NCBI RefSeq assembly: GCF_003335585.1
Contig: NZ_QBFD01000005.1
Span: 62,001-126,000 of the forward strand
Direction of reading: 5' to 3'
DNA: 64,000 nucleotides
Source of the DNA: Sulfitobacter sp. DFL-14
Lineage (GTDB): Bacteria > Pseudomonadota > Alphaproteobacteria > Rhodobacterales > Rhodobacteraceae
Shown: piece by piece, positions 9,020 to 17,773 of the stretch
How the letters are laid out: every line of letters begins with the position of its first letter
Position numbering within the stretch: position 1 is the first letter of the stretch
Position numbers and translations under genes: made by a program
Notes under the pieces: generated by a model
Told to the model about the DNA's origin: nothing
Database searches by the model: none
What the model saw: the letters and a program-made list of their open reading frames with translations, nothing else

Positions 9020-10161
9020 GTTTGCGGGGAAAAGCCGCCATCGTCGGAGCGGCGCTGGCCGGCTGTGGCGAGGCTCATGGCAAGAGCGCGATGGAAATCA
9101 CTGTCGAGGCCGTACATGGCGCGCTGGCCGATGCCGTGGTGTCGCTTGGCGACGTCGACGCCATTGCCACCTGCCAGCCATTGGACATGCTGTCGGGGCT
9201 TACGCTGGCCCAGGAACTGGGGCTGAACCCCAAGTTCACCATGAACAACCGCACGGGCGGATCGTCGTTCCTGTCGCACACGCTCTGGGCCGCAATGCTG
9301 CTGGAGCTGCGGCTCGCCGACACCGTGCTGATCTGCTACGGATCGAACCAGCGCACTGCCTCGGGCAAGTTGATGACCGCGCTCGGTCTGCCAACCTATG
9401 AAGCGCCCTATAAGCCGATGTTCCCGCTGTCGTCCTACGCGCTGGCCGCAGACCGTCACATGACGCAGTTCGGCACCACGCGCGAACAGCTGGCCGATGT
9501 GGCGGTAGCTGCCCGCGCTTGGGCGCAAAAGAACCCCGAGGCGTTCATACGCGATCCCCTGACGCGCGAGGATGTCATTGCCTCGCGGCTGGTCTCGGAT
9601 CCGCTGCGGGTGCGCGACTGTTGCCTTGTCACCGACGGCGGCGGCGCGCTGGTGATGCGGCGGGCCGAGACGGCCAAAGATCACCCCAGGCCCCCGGTCT
9701 ATCTGCTGGGGGGCGGCGAAGGTACGACGCACCGCGACATTTCCGAGGTGCCGGACCTGACCGTGACCGGCGCGGCCCAATCCGGTGCGACGGCGATGAA
9801 AATGGCCGGCGTCAAGCCCGCCGACATTGACGTTGTGCAGCTTTACGACGCCTTTACGATCAACGTGATCCTGTTCCTTGAGGATCTGGGCTTTTGCAAG
9901 AAAGGCGAAGGTGGTGCCTTTGTTGAAAACGGCGGCATCGCGCCCGGCGGTCATCTGCCGGTCAACACCAACGGCGGCGGGCTGTCCTGTGTGCATCCTG
10001 GCATGTACGGCATCTTCACGCTGGTCGAAGCGGTGCGCCAGCTGCGCGGCGACGCCGGAGACCGCCAGATCGACGGGGCCGAGTTGGCAATGGCGCACGG
10101 CAACGGCGGTGTCCTGTCCAGCCAGGTCACGAATATTCTGGGCACCGAGTCGACGCTCTGA
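9016..10161 (+). CDS. Thiolase-fold protein, probable Ltp2-type acyl-CoA aldolase (copy 1)
   Basis: A 381-residue protein of the thiolase/SCP2-thiolase superfamily. The nucleophilic cysteine of thiolases is missing: the expected site reads TGGSS at residues 80-84. The C-terminal cysteine motif is also absent, replaced by AHGNGGVLSS. In steroid-degrading bacteria, thiolase-fold proteins of this kind that pair with DUF35 (Ltp2) perform retro-aldol cleavage of a tertiary beta-hydroxyacyl-CoA. The conserved QLYDAF and HPGMYG tyrosines fit this idea. It is the last gene of the plus operon. Thiolase fold is certain; aldolase activity is inferred. Confidence 0.82.
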   Translation: MSLRGKAAIVGAALAGCGEAHGKSAMEITVEAVHGALADAVVSLGDVDAIATCQPLDMLSGLTLAQELGLNPKFTMNNRTGGSSFLSHTLWAAMLLELRLADTVLICYGSNQRTASGKLMTALGLPTYEAPYKPMFPLSSYALAADRHMTQFGTTREQLADVAVAARAWAQKNPEAFIRDPLTREDVIASRLVSDPLRVRDCCLVTDGGGALVMRRAETAKDHPRPPVYLLGGGEGTTHRDISEVPDLTVTGAAQSGATAMKMAGVKPADIDVVQLYDAFTINVILFLEDLGFCKKGEGGAFVENGGIAPGGHLPVNTNGGGLSCVHPGMYGIFTLVEAVRQLRGDAGDRQIDGAELAMAHGNGGVLSSQVTNILGTESTL

Positions 10162-11072
10162 TCAACGGATCGACCCAATATAAAGGCGGCACCATCAGAG
10201 CCCGCCGTTTCTCGATCAGCGCCTCCGGATTCTCGGTTTCGCAGTATATCCCTGGTTGGGCCATGGCCAGATTCTTGGCGAATGGCTCACGTTCCTCAAG
10301 CGAAAGGGTCTGTCAGAACTTTGGGTTGGGTGCAAAGATCGAACAGGGCTATTGGTGTGCAGCTAAACGCACTGCATATGTTCAACTTTGACGTTCGTAC
10401 CTCAGCAAACCGTAGGGCCCGCGGTGATCCTGCTGAGGGTTCTCGCGTGTTCGATCCTGGCCGCAGCAAAACACGTCAGGAACGCACGCTTCAACTCGTC
10501 GCTGTCGCAAGTGGTGATGATCCGGTGCGAGACGTTCTAATCGTGGGCAATCGGCGTGGTGCTCCGACCGTATCCCGGTATCCTTACTTCCGCGTCTGGG
10601 CAATCAACGGCCGAGAAGATGTGAGCCATGCGATGCATAGTGGTGGTCCTGTCATGTTTCACGACATCAGCAACCGCCCTTTTGACGGGAATCCATCGAC
10701 ACTGGGGCTGACAGCTGATCACGGCAACGAGGGTCGTCGTGCGGGCGTGCTGGCGGCTGTTGCAGATCCGCGCGGGTTCGACGGTCCAGTGGTACCGATG
10801 CCATTCCGGGCACCGGTTATCTCAGCAGAATAAAAGGCAATTATCTCGAACGGTCGGTACGTCCGAATGTCCGGCGCGACGCGTGAGGTGGCCAGCGGGG
10901 GATCGGCGCGGCACACGCGGCGGCGATGACAGCTGCGTATGTTGACCAGTCTCGGCAGGGAATGCCTCGGCGCGAAGATGACGCTCCGCGCCTGAGGCAT
11001 GAAGGAGAGAGTAGTTGTCTTTTCCCCCTTTCGGGGTGCGGTCGACCGAACTCGGATGCAGTTTAAGCAACC
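10162..11072. other. 911-bp stretch without a supported gene
   Basis: This space lies between the convergent ends of the plus operon (stop at 10161) and the PaaK-like gene (stop at 11073). An open frame at 10282-10833 (plus) and short frames on the other strand exist, but none has a recognisable motif, a credible ribosome binding site or a normal residue mix. It may be a decayed gene. No tRNA, no clear terminator and no repeat were recognised. Confidence 0.4.
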
Positions 11073-12269
11073 TCAGTTGTCTTTCTGATTGACGATCAGA
11101 TCCGCATTCTCCGGCAACTCCGAGATGACGCTCACAGCGTCGGCTCGAATCCTTGAATGCAGTTTGAAGGCTTCGGCGGCGGCTGTCTCGGCAGTGGATA
11201 CGTCTGCACCATCTTCCAGGACAAGTGAGATCTTGATCATGTCGCGGTCGTTATCTCGGGTGACGACGGCCTGGGCGGCACTGGCGCCGGGCGTGGCGAT
11301 GACAACTTCCTCTATGACCCGCGGATAGACGAATATCTCGCGCACTTTCACTGCCGCCCCAACCCGGCCTTGCAACGCTGAAATACGTTTGGCGCTGCCA
11401 TCCTCATTGCTTTCCAGCGCAAACGCACTGTCGCCAGTGCCGAACCGGATCATCGGCCAGGTGGCGTCGCGTGCGGTCACAACGACCTCACCGGGTTCAC
11501 CGTGGTCCACCTGTGCGCCGCTGACGGGATCGCAGATCTGCACCACACGGTCTGGGTGGACCACATAGCCTTCGCCGCCATCTTCATAGCCGACGAGACC
11601 CAGATCGGCAGTGGCATAAGCGGCCCAGGTCGACACGCCATACTCGGCCTCGATCCGGCGGCGCTTGGCCACCCAGTCGCCCATCTCACCACCGAGAAAG
11701 GCGGTTTTCACTTTCCACGCGTCGCGGCCATAGGTTTCGATTACCTTGTCCGCCAGCGTGAGGAAAAACGCTGTCGAAGCGCAAATCGAGGTGACGCCCG
11801 TTTCCACGATGATCTGTGCCTGAAGCTCGGTATTGCCCACGCCGCCGGGAATGACGGTGGCACCTGCGGCCTGTGCCGCTTCGTCGAACAGCAGGCCAGC
11901 CGGTACAAGGTGGTACATCCAGGTGTTCAGGATGATGTCCCCTGCGCCTACTTCTGCCGCCTTGAAAAGCAGATCAAGGCCATGTCCACCGCCACCCGCG
12001 AGCGCTGGTTCGAAGATAGGGCCGGGTGAGACGTATATCCGCGCGACATCCTTCAGATCAGAAGCGAGGAAACCGCCGAAGGGCGGGTTTTCACGCTGAA
12101 TCTTCAAGAGGTCTTCTTTCTTCATCACCGGCAGACCCGACAAGTCCGCCAGCGACCTGACGGCTGCCGGATCGAATCCGGCAGCCGCAAATCGTGATTT
12201 CAGTCCCGGGGCCTTTTCGGCCGCGGCGCTATAGGCCTGAGCTATGTCCCGGTAGATGTCTTCAGACAT
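11073..12269 (-). CDS. PaaK-like adenylate-forming protein
   Basis: A 398-residue protein resembling phenylacetate-CoA ligase (PaaK), with the AMP-binding core (TAFLGGEMGD, YATADLGLVGYE) and a short C-terminal domain (RVGAAVKVREIFVYPR). The glycine/serine-rich P-loop of the family is altered: the region reads YVSPGPIFEPALAGGGG. ATP use should therefore not be assumed. The start at 12269 (MSEDIYRD) has AAGGAGG seven bases upstream; the ATG at 12275 is too close to it. It is the last gene of the minus operon and could activate the pathway's acid substrate. Confidence 0.75.
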   Translation of the reverse strand: MSEDIYRDIAQAYSAAAEKAPGLKSRFAAAGFDPAAVRSLADLSGLPVMKKEDLLKIQRENPPFGGFLASDLKDVARIYVSPGPIFEPALAGGGGHGLDLLFKAAEVGAGDIILNTWMYHLVPAGLLFDEAAQAAGATVIPGGVGNTELQAQIIVETGVTSICASTAFFLTLADKVIETYGRDAWKVKTAFLGGEMGDWVAKRRRIEAEYGVSTWAAYATADLGLVGYEDGGEGYVVHPDRVVQICDPVSGAQVDHGEPGEVVVTARDATWPMIRFGTGDSAFALESNEDGSAKRISALQGRVGAAVKVREIFVYPRVIEEVVIATPGASAAQAVVTRDNDRDMIKISLVLEDGADVSTAETAAAEAFKLHSRIRADAVSVISELPENADLIVNQKDN

Positions 12270-12296
12270 GTCCATGCCTCCTTGACCATTCGTGAG

Positions 12297-13106
12297 TTAA
12301 ATCGGGCAGTCTTTGCGGAAGTTCGGCGCGCGCTTCTCGCGGTGCGACAGAACGCCTTCCTTGACGTCCTCACCCATGAAGCCAAGCATCTCCAGCGCGG
12401 TCGAAGCATCAAAGATAGGCCCGGCCTGACGCAACCAGTTGTTCAGCGAATACTTGGTCCAGCGGATCGCGCTCTGCGAGCCGTTCGACAGTTCCGTCGC
12501 CGTATCGAGCGCAATTTGTTGCAATTCTTCATCCTCGACACACATCGACACCAGACCGATGCGCTCGGCCTCTTCACCCGACACTGGTTTGCAGGTCATC
12601 AGATAGTATTTCGCCTTCGCCATCGAGGTCAGCAACGGCCAGATGATCGCCGCGACGTCCCCGGCGGCAACGCCCAGACGCGGGTGGCCGTCCACGATCT
12701 TGGCCTTTTTCCCTGCGATCGAGATGTCGGCAAGAAGGGCAACCACAAGCCCGGCACCGGCGGCGGGGCCGTTGATCGCGGAGATGATCGGCTTGTTGCA
12801 ATTGATGATATTGTAGACGAGGTCCTTGGCCTCTTTCCACGTCTTCATGATCTCGTGCGAATCCCCGATCATCTTTTCGATCAGGCTGAAATCGCCACCG
12901 GCCGAAAACGCCTTGCCCGCGCCGGTTACGATGACCGCGTTGATGTCGGGGTCACGGTCGATATCGATCCACATATCCGTCATCTGTGTATGCATCTCAG
13001 AGTCGACAGAGTTAAAAGTCTCGGGCCGGTCGAACGTAATACGCAGAACACGGTCCGCCGGGTAGTCGAATTTCATCTTGTGGTATTTCGCATAGCGGTC
13101 AGACAT
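12297..13106 (-). CDS. Enoyl-CoA hydratase/isomerase family protein
   Basis: A 269-residue crotonase-fold protein. The oxyanion-hole segments are visible as FSAGGDFSLI and NGPAAGAGL, followed by the HPRLGVAAGD region. It hydrates or isomerises an enoyl-CoA. It sits between a dehydrogenase (34 bp upstream) and the PaaK-like gene in the same minus operon. The crotonase family covers many reactions, so the exact one is open. Confidence 0.88.
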   Translation of the reverse strand: MSDRYAKYHKMKFDYPADRVLRITFDRPETFNSVDSEMHTQMTDMWIDIDRDPDINAVIVTGAGKAFSAGGDFSLIEKMIGDSHEIMKTWKEAKDLVYNIINCNKPIISAINGPAAGAGLVVALLADISIAGKKAKIVDGHPRLGVAAGDVAAIIWPLLTSMAKAKYYLMTCKPVSGEEAERIGLVSMCVEDEELQQIALDTATELSNGSQSAIRWTKYSLNNWLRQAGPIFDASTALEMLGFMGEDVKEGVLSHREKRAPNFRKDCPI

Positions 13107-13140
13107 GCTTCTTTTCCTTTGTTTTGATATTGATGTGGGT

Positions 13141-14292
13141 TCAGCCAGGCAATCCGAGGACGGCCTTGGACAGGATGTTGCGCTGAATTTCGTTTGATCC
13201 GCCGTAGATCGTTGTCGGTCGTGCCTTGTAAAAGCTCGCCAGAACGTCGACGTTTACATTGCCGACCTGCAGTGGGCCGACCGTGCCGCCATCGGGGCCA
13301 GCCGCCTCGATCATCAGTTCGGTGATGCGCTGGAAGCATTCGGTCACCCAGATCTTGAGCATCGAGACATCCGCGCCCAGCGTTTCGCCACGCTTGAGCT
13401 GATCGGCGAATCGCGAATAGAGAGCGGCATGATCCTCGACATCGAGGGCGGCCTGGGCAAAACGGTCGCGGAAGACAGGGTCTTCAAAAGCGCCCCGTCC
13501 ACGGGCAAAGCTCTCAAGCTGGCCCAGTGCATTTTGAGCCAGGTTCGGCGCCCCGATGAAAATACGCTCGAAGCTCAGCAGCGCCTTGGCCATCGTCCAG
13601 CCCTTGTTAAGCTCACCGACCAGGTTCGCGCGCGGCGTCCGGGCATCATCAAAGAACACCTCGCAAAACTCAGTCTCCCCCGACAAGGTGGTGATCGTAC
13701 GCACTTCGACACCCGGCTGATCCATCGGCGCAAGCAGGAAACTGATGCCCTGCTGCTTCTTTGGGGTGGCCTGATCGGTCCGCACCAGCATGAAGATGTG
13801 GGTTGCGTCATGCGCCATCGTGGTCCAGATTTTCTGCCCGTTGATGACGAAGTCGTCGCCATCGGTCTCTGCGCGGGTGCGCAGATTGGCCAGATCGGAC
13901 CCGGCGCCCGGCTCGGAATAGCCTTGGCACCAGATGTCTTCACAACTCAAAATACGGGGCAGCCAATAGTCTTTCTGTTCCTGGGTACCGAACTTGATAA
14001 TCAACGGTCCGACCATCTGCACGCCCATATCGCGCCCGCGATTCACGCCCCAGCGCTGCTGCTCTTCGTAATAGATAAGCAGCTTGGCTGCGTTCAGCCC
14101 CATACCGCCGTATTCTGCAGGCCAGGCCGGTGCGACCCAGCCTTTCGCGTGCAGCTTGCGATGCCAATGTTCGATCTCGGCAAATTTGGGACGGTGCGGC
14201 AGATTGCGCAGGTCCTCGGGATATTCCGCTTCGAAAAAACCGCGCACTTCCTTGCGGAAATCCGCATCGCTCATTGCGTTCCAATCGGTCAT
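13141..14292 (-). CDS. Acyl-CoA dehydrogenase, larger subunit of second pair
   Basis: A 383-residue acyl-CoA dehydrogenase beginning MTDWNAMSD; AAGGAG precedes ATG 14292. It has CQGYSEPGAGSDLA for flavin/substrate contact and the C-terminal IYGGSNEIQR motif. As in the other large subunits here, the YEG glutamate is replaced by glycine. Its start overlaps the stop of the smaller dehydrogenase by 4 bp, so the two are coupled and probably form a heteromeric enzyme. Confidence 0.9.
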   Translation of the reverse strand: MTDWNAMSDADFRKEVRGFFEAEYPEDLRNLPHRPKFAEIEHWHRKLHAKGWVAPAWPAEYGGMGLNAAKLLIYYEEQQRWGVNRGRDMGVQMVGPLIIKFGTQEQKDYWLPRILSCEDIWCQGYSEPGAGSDLANLRTRAETDGDDFVINGQKIWTTMAHDATHIFMLVRTDQATPKKQQGISFLLAPMDQPGVEVRTITTLSGETEFCEVFFDDARTPRANLVGELNKGWTMAKALLSFERIFIGAPNLAQNALGQLESFARGRGAFEDPVFRDRFAQAALDVEDHAALYSRFADQLKRGETLGADVSMLKIWVTECFQRITELMIEAAGPDGGTVGPLQVGNVNVDVLASFYKARPTTIYGGSNEIQRNILSKAVLGLPG

Positions 14293-15413
14293 TGTGCGGC
14301 TCCTTCCTCTTCTCGCGCTTCGAACCAAAGCCGTCTGTGATAGGCGTCGTCACCCAACCACGCGGAAAGAACCAGTGCGCGGTTGAGGTAAAGCGCGATC
14401 TCGAACTCGTCCGTATACCCGACCGCACCATGCAGCTGGATCGCGTCGCGCGTGATCTTCTTGGCAGCCGTGACCGCGCGAGCCTTGGCCCGGCTGGCAA
14501 GTCGCGCCCGTGCTTTCGGATCGGTTTGGCGATCCATCAGCCCGAGAGCTTCGCGCACCCCCGATTGTGCGACCTCGCACATCACGTTCAGGTCGACAGC
14601 ACGGTGCTGGATGACCTGAAACGATCCGATGGGCTTGTCGAATTGCTCCCGGGTCTTGATGTAATCCAGAGTGATTTCGAAGGCGCGCTCGCTCAGACCG
14701 ACAAGCTCGGCGGCGGCAAGCGCCGTTGCGTCATTGACCGCCTCGGCGAGCGCGGCCCGAACCGCACCCCCACTGGCCAATTCTCCCGCAGGCGTGCCCG
14801 AGAACGAAAGCTCGCCCATCGCGCTGCCATCGGCCTGCCTGCGCTCTTCGACGGACAGCCCGTCCGCACCGGCTTCCGCCAGCACAAGAACCGGACCGGC
14901 ATCCCCTTCGGCCACGACGAGGAAACCCCCTGCCCCGCCTGCGCCGGCGACCCAGGCCTTGCCGCCGGTCAGCTTTCCGTCGGCGTAACGACAACTCGGC
15001 TCGGCGGGACCACCGTTCGGTCCGCGCTCCTGCCAGGCGACGGCCAATACGGTGGCCCCCTCAACAAGCTGTTCCATCATGGCATGGTCCGGGCAAAGAC
15101 GGCGCAGAAGTCCAAGGCTCAGCCCGACTGTCACCACCACCGGTTCCGGGGCAATCACCCGGCCCACTTCCTCGGCGATGACGCCGCCGGCAGCCAGGCC
15201 CATGCCCAGCCCGCCGTTTTCCTCCGGTAAGGTCACACCGAAAATGCCAGCCTCGGCCATTTCGCGGATCATATCCGCATCCCAGCCGCCACCGGCATCG
15301 CGCAGTTTTCTGGACCGTCCACTACCGCCCGCGCGCTCGAACAGGGTCCGCGCACTTTCACGCAGCATGCGAAGGTCTTGTTGGTCGCTTGGTTGCATAT
15401 CAGTCTGGGTCAT
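14289..15413 (-). CDS. Acyl-CoA dehydrogenase, smaller subunit of second pair
   Basis: A 374-residue acyl-CoA dehydrogenase with the C-terminal QLHGAVGYTDE motif and the KTREQFDKPIGSFQVIQHR segment. It overlaps the upstream MaoC gene if started at 15413 (MTQTDMQPS); a start at 15398 (MQPSDQQD) is also possible and neither has a strong ribosome binding site. It resembles the smaller partner of the dehydrogenase pair at 1784-4139, giving the cluster two such heteromeric enzymes. Confidence 0.88.
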   Translation of the reverse strand: MTQTDMQPSDQQDLRMLRESARTLFERAGGSGRSRKLRDAGGGWDADMIREMAEAGIFGVTLPEENGGLGMGLAAGGVIAEEVGRVIAPEPVVVTVGLSLGLLRRLCPDHAMMEQLVEGATVLAVAWQERGPNGGPAEPSCRYADGKLTGGKAWVAGAGGAGGFLVVAEGDAGPVLVLAEAGADGLSVEERRQADGSAMGELSFSGTPAGELASGGAVRAALAEAVNDATALAAAELVGLSERAFEITLDYIKTREQFDKPIGSFQVIQHRAVDLNVMCEVAQSGVREALGLMDRQTDPKARARLASRAKARAVTAAKKITRDAIQLHGAVGYTDEFEIALYLNRALVLSAWLGDDAYHRRLWFEAREEEGAAQ

Positions 15414-15849
15414 TCTGTTTTCGCTGGATCATTACGGGCGTATCGGTCGAAAAAACGACCTCACCCTTTGGGTTTTTTGCACTGAGTGTATAGTTCAGAA
15501 CGCCACGGTCGGGTTTGCTTTTCGACGGCGTGACCGAGTTTACCGTCAATTCGATATCGAGCGGTTCATTCGGGCGCACGGGACGCAACCAGCGCAGGTT
15601 ATCGAATCCGATGCCGCCGATGTTGGCAACACCAACCATGAACTCGGTCATGATCGGCTTGAACACCTCAAGCATCGTCTGAAAGCCCGAGGCAATCAGT
15701 CCACCGTGCACGGTGGTCGCATAGTCTTCGTCGGTGTGCAGCCGTTGCGGGTCCCATTCCTCGGCGAAGGCTATGATGGCCTCCTTGCTCATCGGCTCGC
15801 TATGAAAGCGAAAAACCTGGCCCGGCGCGAAGTCCTCCAGATATTTCAA
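15400..15849 (-). CDS. MaoC-family enoyl-CoA hydratase
   Basis: A 149-residue single hot-dog MaoC protein. Unlike the hot-dog protein at 978, it keeps the hydratase motif (DPQRLHTDEDYA, Asp-x4-His) followed by HGGLIASGF. It would add water to a trans-2-enoyl-CoA to give an (R)-3-hydroxyacyl-CoA. Its start overlaps the stop of the transglutaminase-like gene (ATGA) and its stop overlaps the following dehydrogenase. Confidence 0.87.
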   Translation of the reverse strand: MKYLEDFAPGQVFRFHSEPMSKEAIIAFAEEWDPQRLHTDEDYATTVHGGLIASGFQTMLEVFKPIMTEFMVGVANIGGIGFDNLRWLRPVRPNEPLDIELTVNSVTPSKSKPDRGVLNYTLSAKNPKGEVVFSTDTPVMIQRKQNDPD

Positions 15850-16565
15850 GATGTCCCCTCCTTTGAGAAACCCGCATCGTACCCGGCCGAATCGCTGGAA
15901 ATTCGCACGCGGTTGAACTCTTCCAGTTTTGGATAGGTTTCCTTGAAGGCCTGGAGGAACTCCGTGATCGGCGCGTCGACGTAGAGACCCCGGTCATTCA
16001 CATATTCCATGTGCCGGTGGTTCTGTTCGTCGAATTCGTGGAAGAGAGCATCGTGATACCCGTCGAAGACCAGCGGCTTCACCCCGAATCGTTCGCACAG
16101 CTCCATGTTGAAGGCGGGCGTGACCTTGTAGGACTCACCATCAAGCCAAAGTTGAACATAGCCGTGATAGATGAAGAGGTCAGTGCCCATCAACTCTTGC
16201 AGCTTGGGCGTGTTCAGGTGGTTTCGTACATCTGCAAACCCCACTGCGGCGGGGATGCCGACGGCTCTCAGACAGGCCGCAAGAAGGATTGCCTTGGGCA
16301 CGCAAAACGCCGCCTCCGCACCGGCGATTCTGCTGGCGCGATAGGAATCTTCATCCAGCGCGAAGCAATAGGGATCGTATCGGATGTCATCACGAACCGC
16401 CTCGAAAAGCCGGATCGCCTTGTCACGGCGGGACGCGTCGGAGGGAATATCACGCAAGGCGTTGGACACGAACCCCTGGACTTCAAGGCTGTCGCTTTCG
16501 ACAAAATGCGCCGGCATGACGTAGCGCTCTGCTTCGGCAGGCAGGTCATCTACGGACTGTGGCAT
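15846..16565 (-). CDS. Transglutaminase-like domain protein
   Basis: A 239-residue protein with a transglutaminase/protease-like core. A candidate catalytic cysteine lies in AAFCVPKAILLAA and a histidine in IYHGYVQLWLDG; the expected aspartate position reads YKVTPAFN and is unclear. There is no signal peptide, so it is cytoplasmic. Being first in an acyl-CoA operon is unusual for this fold. The start at 16565 (MPQSVDDL) follows AAGGGGGA, and the TCTAACA operator is 14 bp upstream. Fold is probable; substrate is unknown. Confidence 0.75.
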   Translation of the reverse strand: MPQSVDDLPAEAERYVMPAHFVESDSLEVQGFVSNALRDIPSDASRRDKAIRLFEAVRDDIRYDPYCFALDEDSYRASRIAGAEAAFCVPKAILLAACLRAVGIPAAVGFADVRNHLNTPKLQELMGTDLFIYHGYVQLWLDGESYKVTPAFNMELCERFGVKPLVFDGYHDALFHEFDEQNHRHMEYVNDRGLYVDAPITEFLQAFKETYPKLEEFNRVRISSDSAGYDAGFSKEGTS

Positions 16566-16578
16566 AGGATCCCCCTTT

Positions 16579-16594
16579 TCTAACACCTGTTAGA
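16579..16594. promoter_or_regulatory. Operator TCTAACA-CC-TGTTAGA with promoter of the 16565-11073 operon
   Basis: A perfect palindrome with 7-bp arms and a 2-bp spacer. On the minus strand a -35 box TTGACG (16615-16620) and a -10 box TAATCT (16592-16597) are 17 bp apart, and the palindrome overlaps the -10 box. This is the arrangement of a repressor site. The same palindrome recurs at 20240, and a half-conserved form at 23842. Confidence 0.8.
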
Positions 16595-16626
16595 TTAATG
16601 AATGAAGGATGGTCCGTCAACGGGAT

Positions 16627-17763
16627 TCACTCTGAATCCCGTGGTTCGGCACCATAGTGAAGATTGTCTTCTCCCAAAGAGGCAGCGCGCCCCGCTACAT
16701 CCTTCGAAACGCGGAATTCCGGCGCAATCGGCAAAGGAAGCGCGGGCACGGACTTGCCGGAGATATCCAGTTTCCGGTCAAACACGCCACGCGCACTGAA
16801 ATGCGGATCGGTCGCGGCTTCGGCGGGCGTTTTCACGACGGAACAGCAACAATCAGCCGCCACCAGCAGCGGTTCCCAGTGAGTCGAAGGCTGGCTTCCC
16901 AAACGTCGTGCCACTTCGGCGCTGCAGCCTTCCGGGTCGCTCCAGTCGTCCCTAAGGTCCGCAGGCTGATCGATGACATCACAGAATGCCTGCCAGAACT
17001 TTTCTTCCAGCGCTCCGACCGCGATTTGCCGGCCATCTGCGGCTGAGTACAGCCGATAGCGCGCCAATCCTCCGGTCAGACGGCCGCCGCCGTTCTCGAT
17101 GTCCTGCCCGGCGATCACGCCTTCGGCATGGGCCCAATAAGCAAAGGCAAACGCGCCCTCGGCCATCGCGATATCCAGATGCGCGCCCTTGCCGGTTTTC
17201 TGCCGCGCTATCAGCGCAAGCAGGATGTTCACCACAGCGGGGTAAGTGCCACCCCCGATATCCGCGATCAGCCCGAACGGCATCGTTGGGTGGGCTTCCG
17301 GTCCTCGGCTCAGCGACAGGACGCCCGCGTCGCCCACGTAATTAAGATCGTGGCCCGCTGCGGTGGCCTTTGGCCCGGTCTGGCCATAGCCAGTGATCGA
17401 ACAGTAGACGATTCCCGGATTGATCGCTCGCACGGCCTCGTATCCCAATCCAAGCCGTCCCATCACGCCCGGACGGAACTGCTCTACCAGAACATCTGCC
17501 TTTTCCAGCAGGGGGCGCAATATATTCACCGCGTTCTCTGCCTTTAGATCGAGCGCCACCGACCGTTTACCCTGGTTCAGCACGGCAAACCCGATGCTTT
17601 CACCGTCGATCATGGGATCGGTATGGCGCGCGTCCTCACCTGTGCCGGGACGCTCGAACTTGACCACTTCGGCGCCGGCCTCGGACAGCATGAGCGTCGC
17701 CATCGGACCGGGAAGAAGGGTGCTGAAATCCAGCACCAGTATATCCTTGAGCGGTTGCGCCAT
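16627..17763 (-). CDS. Alpha-methylacyl-CoA racemase (CaiB/BaiF family)
   Basis: A 378-residue family III CoA-transferase-fold protein of the racemase type. The racemase signature is present: GHDLNY with His138 and Asp139, and FGLIADIGGG with Asp168, matching the catalytic His/Asp pair of AMACR and mycobacterial MCR. True CoA-transferases have YDL at this place, as the two paralogues at 20292 and 21456 do. It epimerises (2R)- to (2S)-methylacyl-CoA so that dehydrogenation can proceed. The start at 17763 (MAQPLKDI) is chosen because AGGTAAGG precedes it. It lies 10 bp after the two-domain hydratase. Confidence 0.82.
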   Translation of the reverse strand: MAQPLKDILVLDFSTLLPGPMATLMLSEAGAEVVKFERPGTGEDARHTDPMIDGESIGFAVLNQGKRSVALDLKAENAVNILRPLLEKADVLVEQFRPGVMGRLGLGYEAVRAINPGIVYCSITGYGQTGPKATAAGHDLNYVGDAGVLSLSRGPEAHPTMPFGLIADIGGGTYPAVVNILLALIARQKTGKGAHLDIAMAEGAFAFAYWAHAEGVIAGQDIENGGGRLTGGLARYRLYSAADGRQIAVGALEEKFWQAFCDVIDQPADLRDDWSDPEGCSAEVARRLGSQPSTHWEPLLVAADCCCSVVKTPAEAATDPHFSARGVFDRKLDISGKSVPALPLPIAPEFRVSKDVAGRAASLGEDNLHYGAEPRDSE

Positions 17764-17773
17764 CTGCCTTACC

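Noticed and set aside
8851..10098. 415-codon open frame on the minus strand
   Set aside because: It lies opposite the clear DUF35 and thiolase-fold genes, has a histidine/glutamine/arginine-rich mix and no motif. It is an antisense shadow in high-GC DNA.
10282..10833. 183-codon open frame in the gap after the first operon
   Set aside because: No motif, no ribosome binding site and a residue mix typical of random high-GC sequence; competing frames on the other strand are equally poor.
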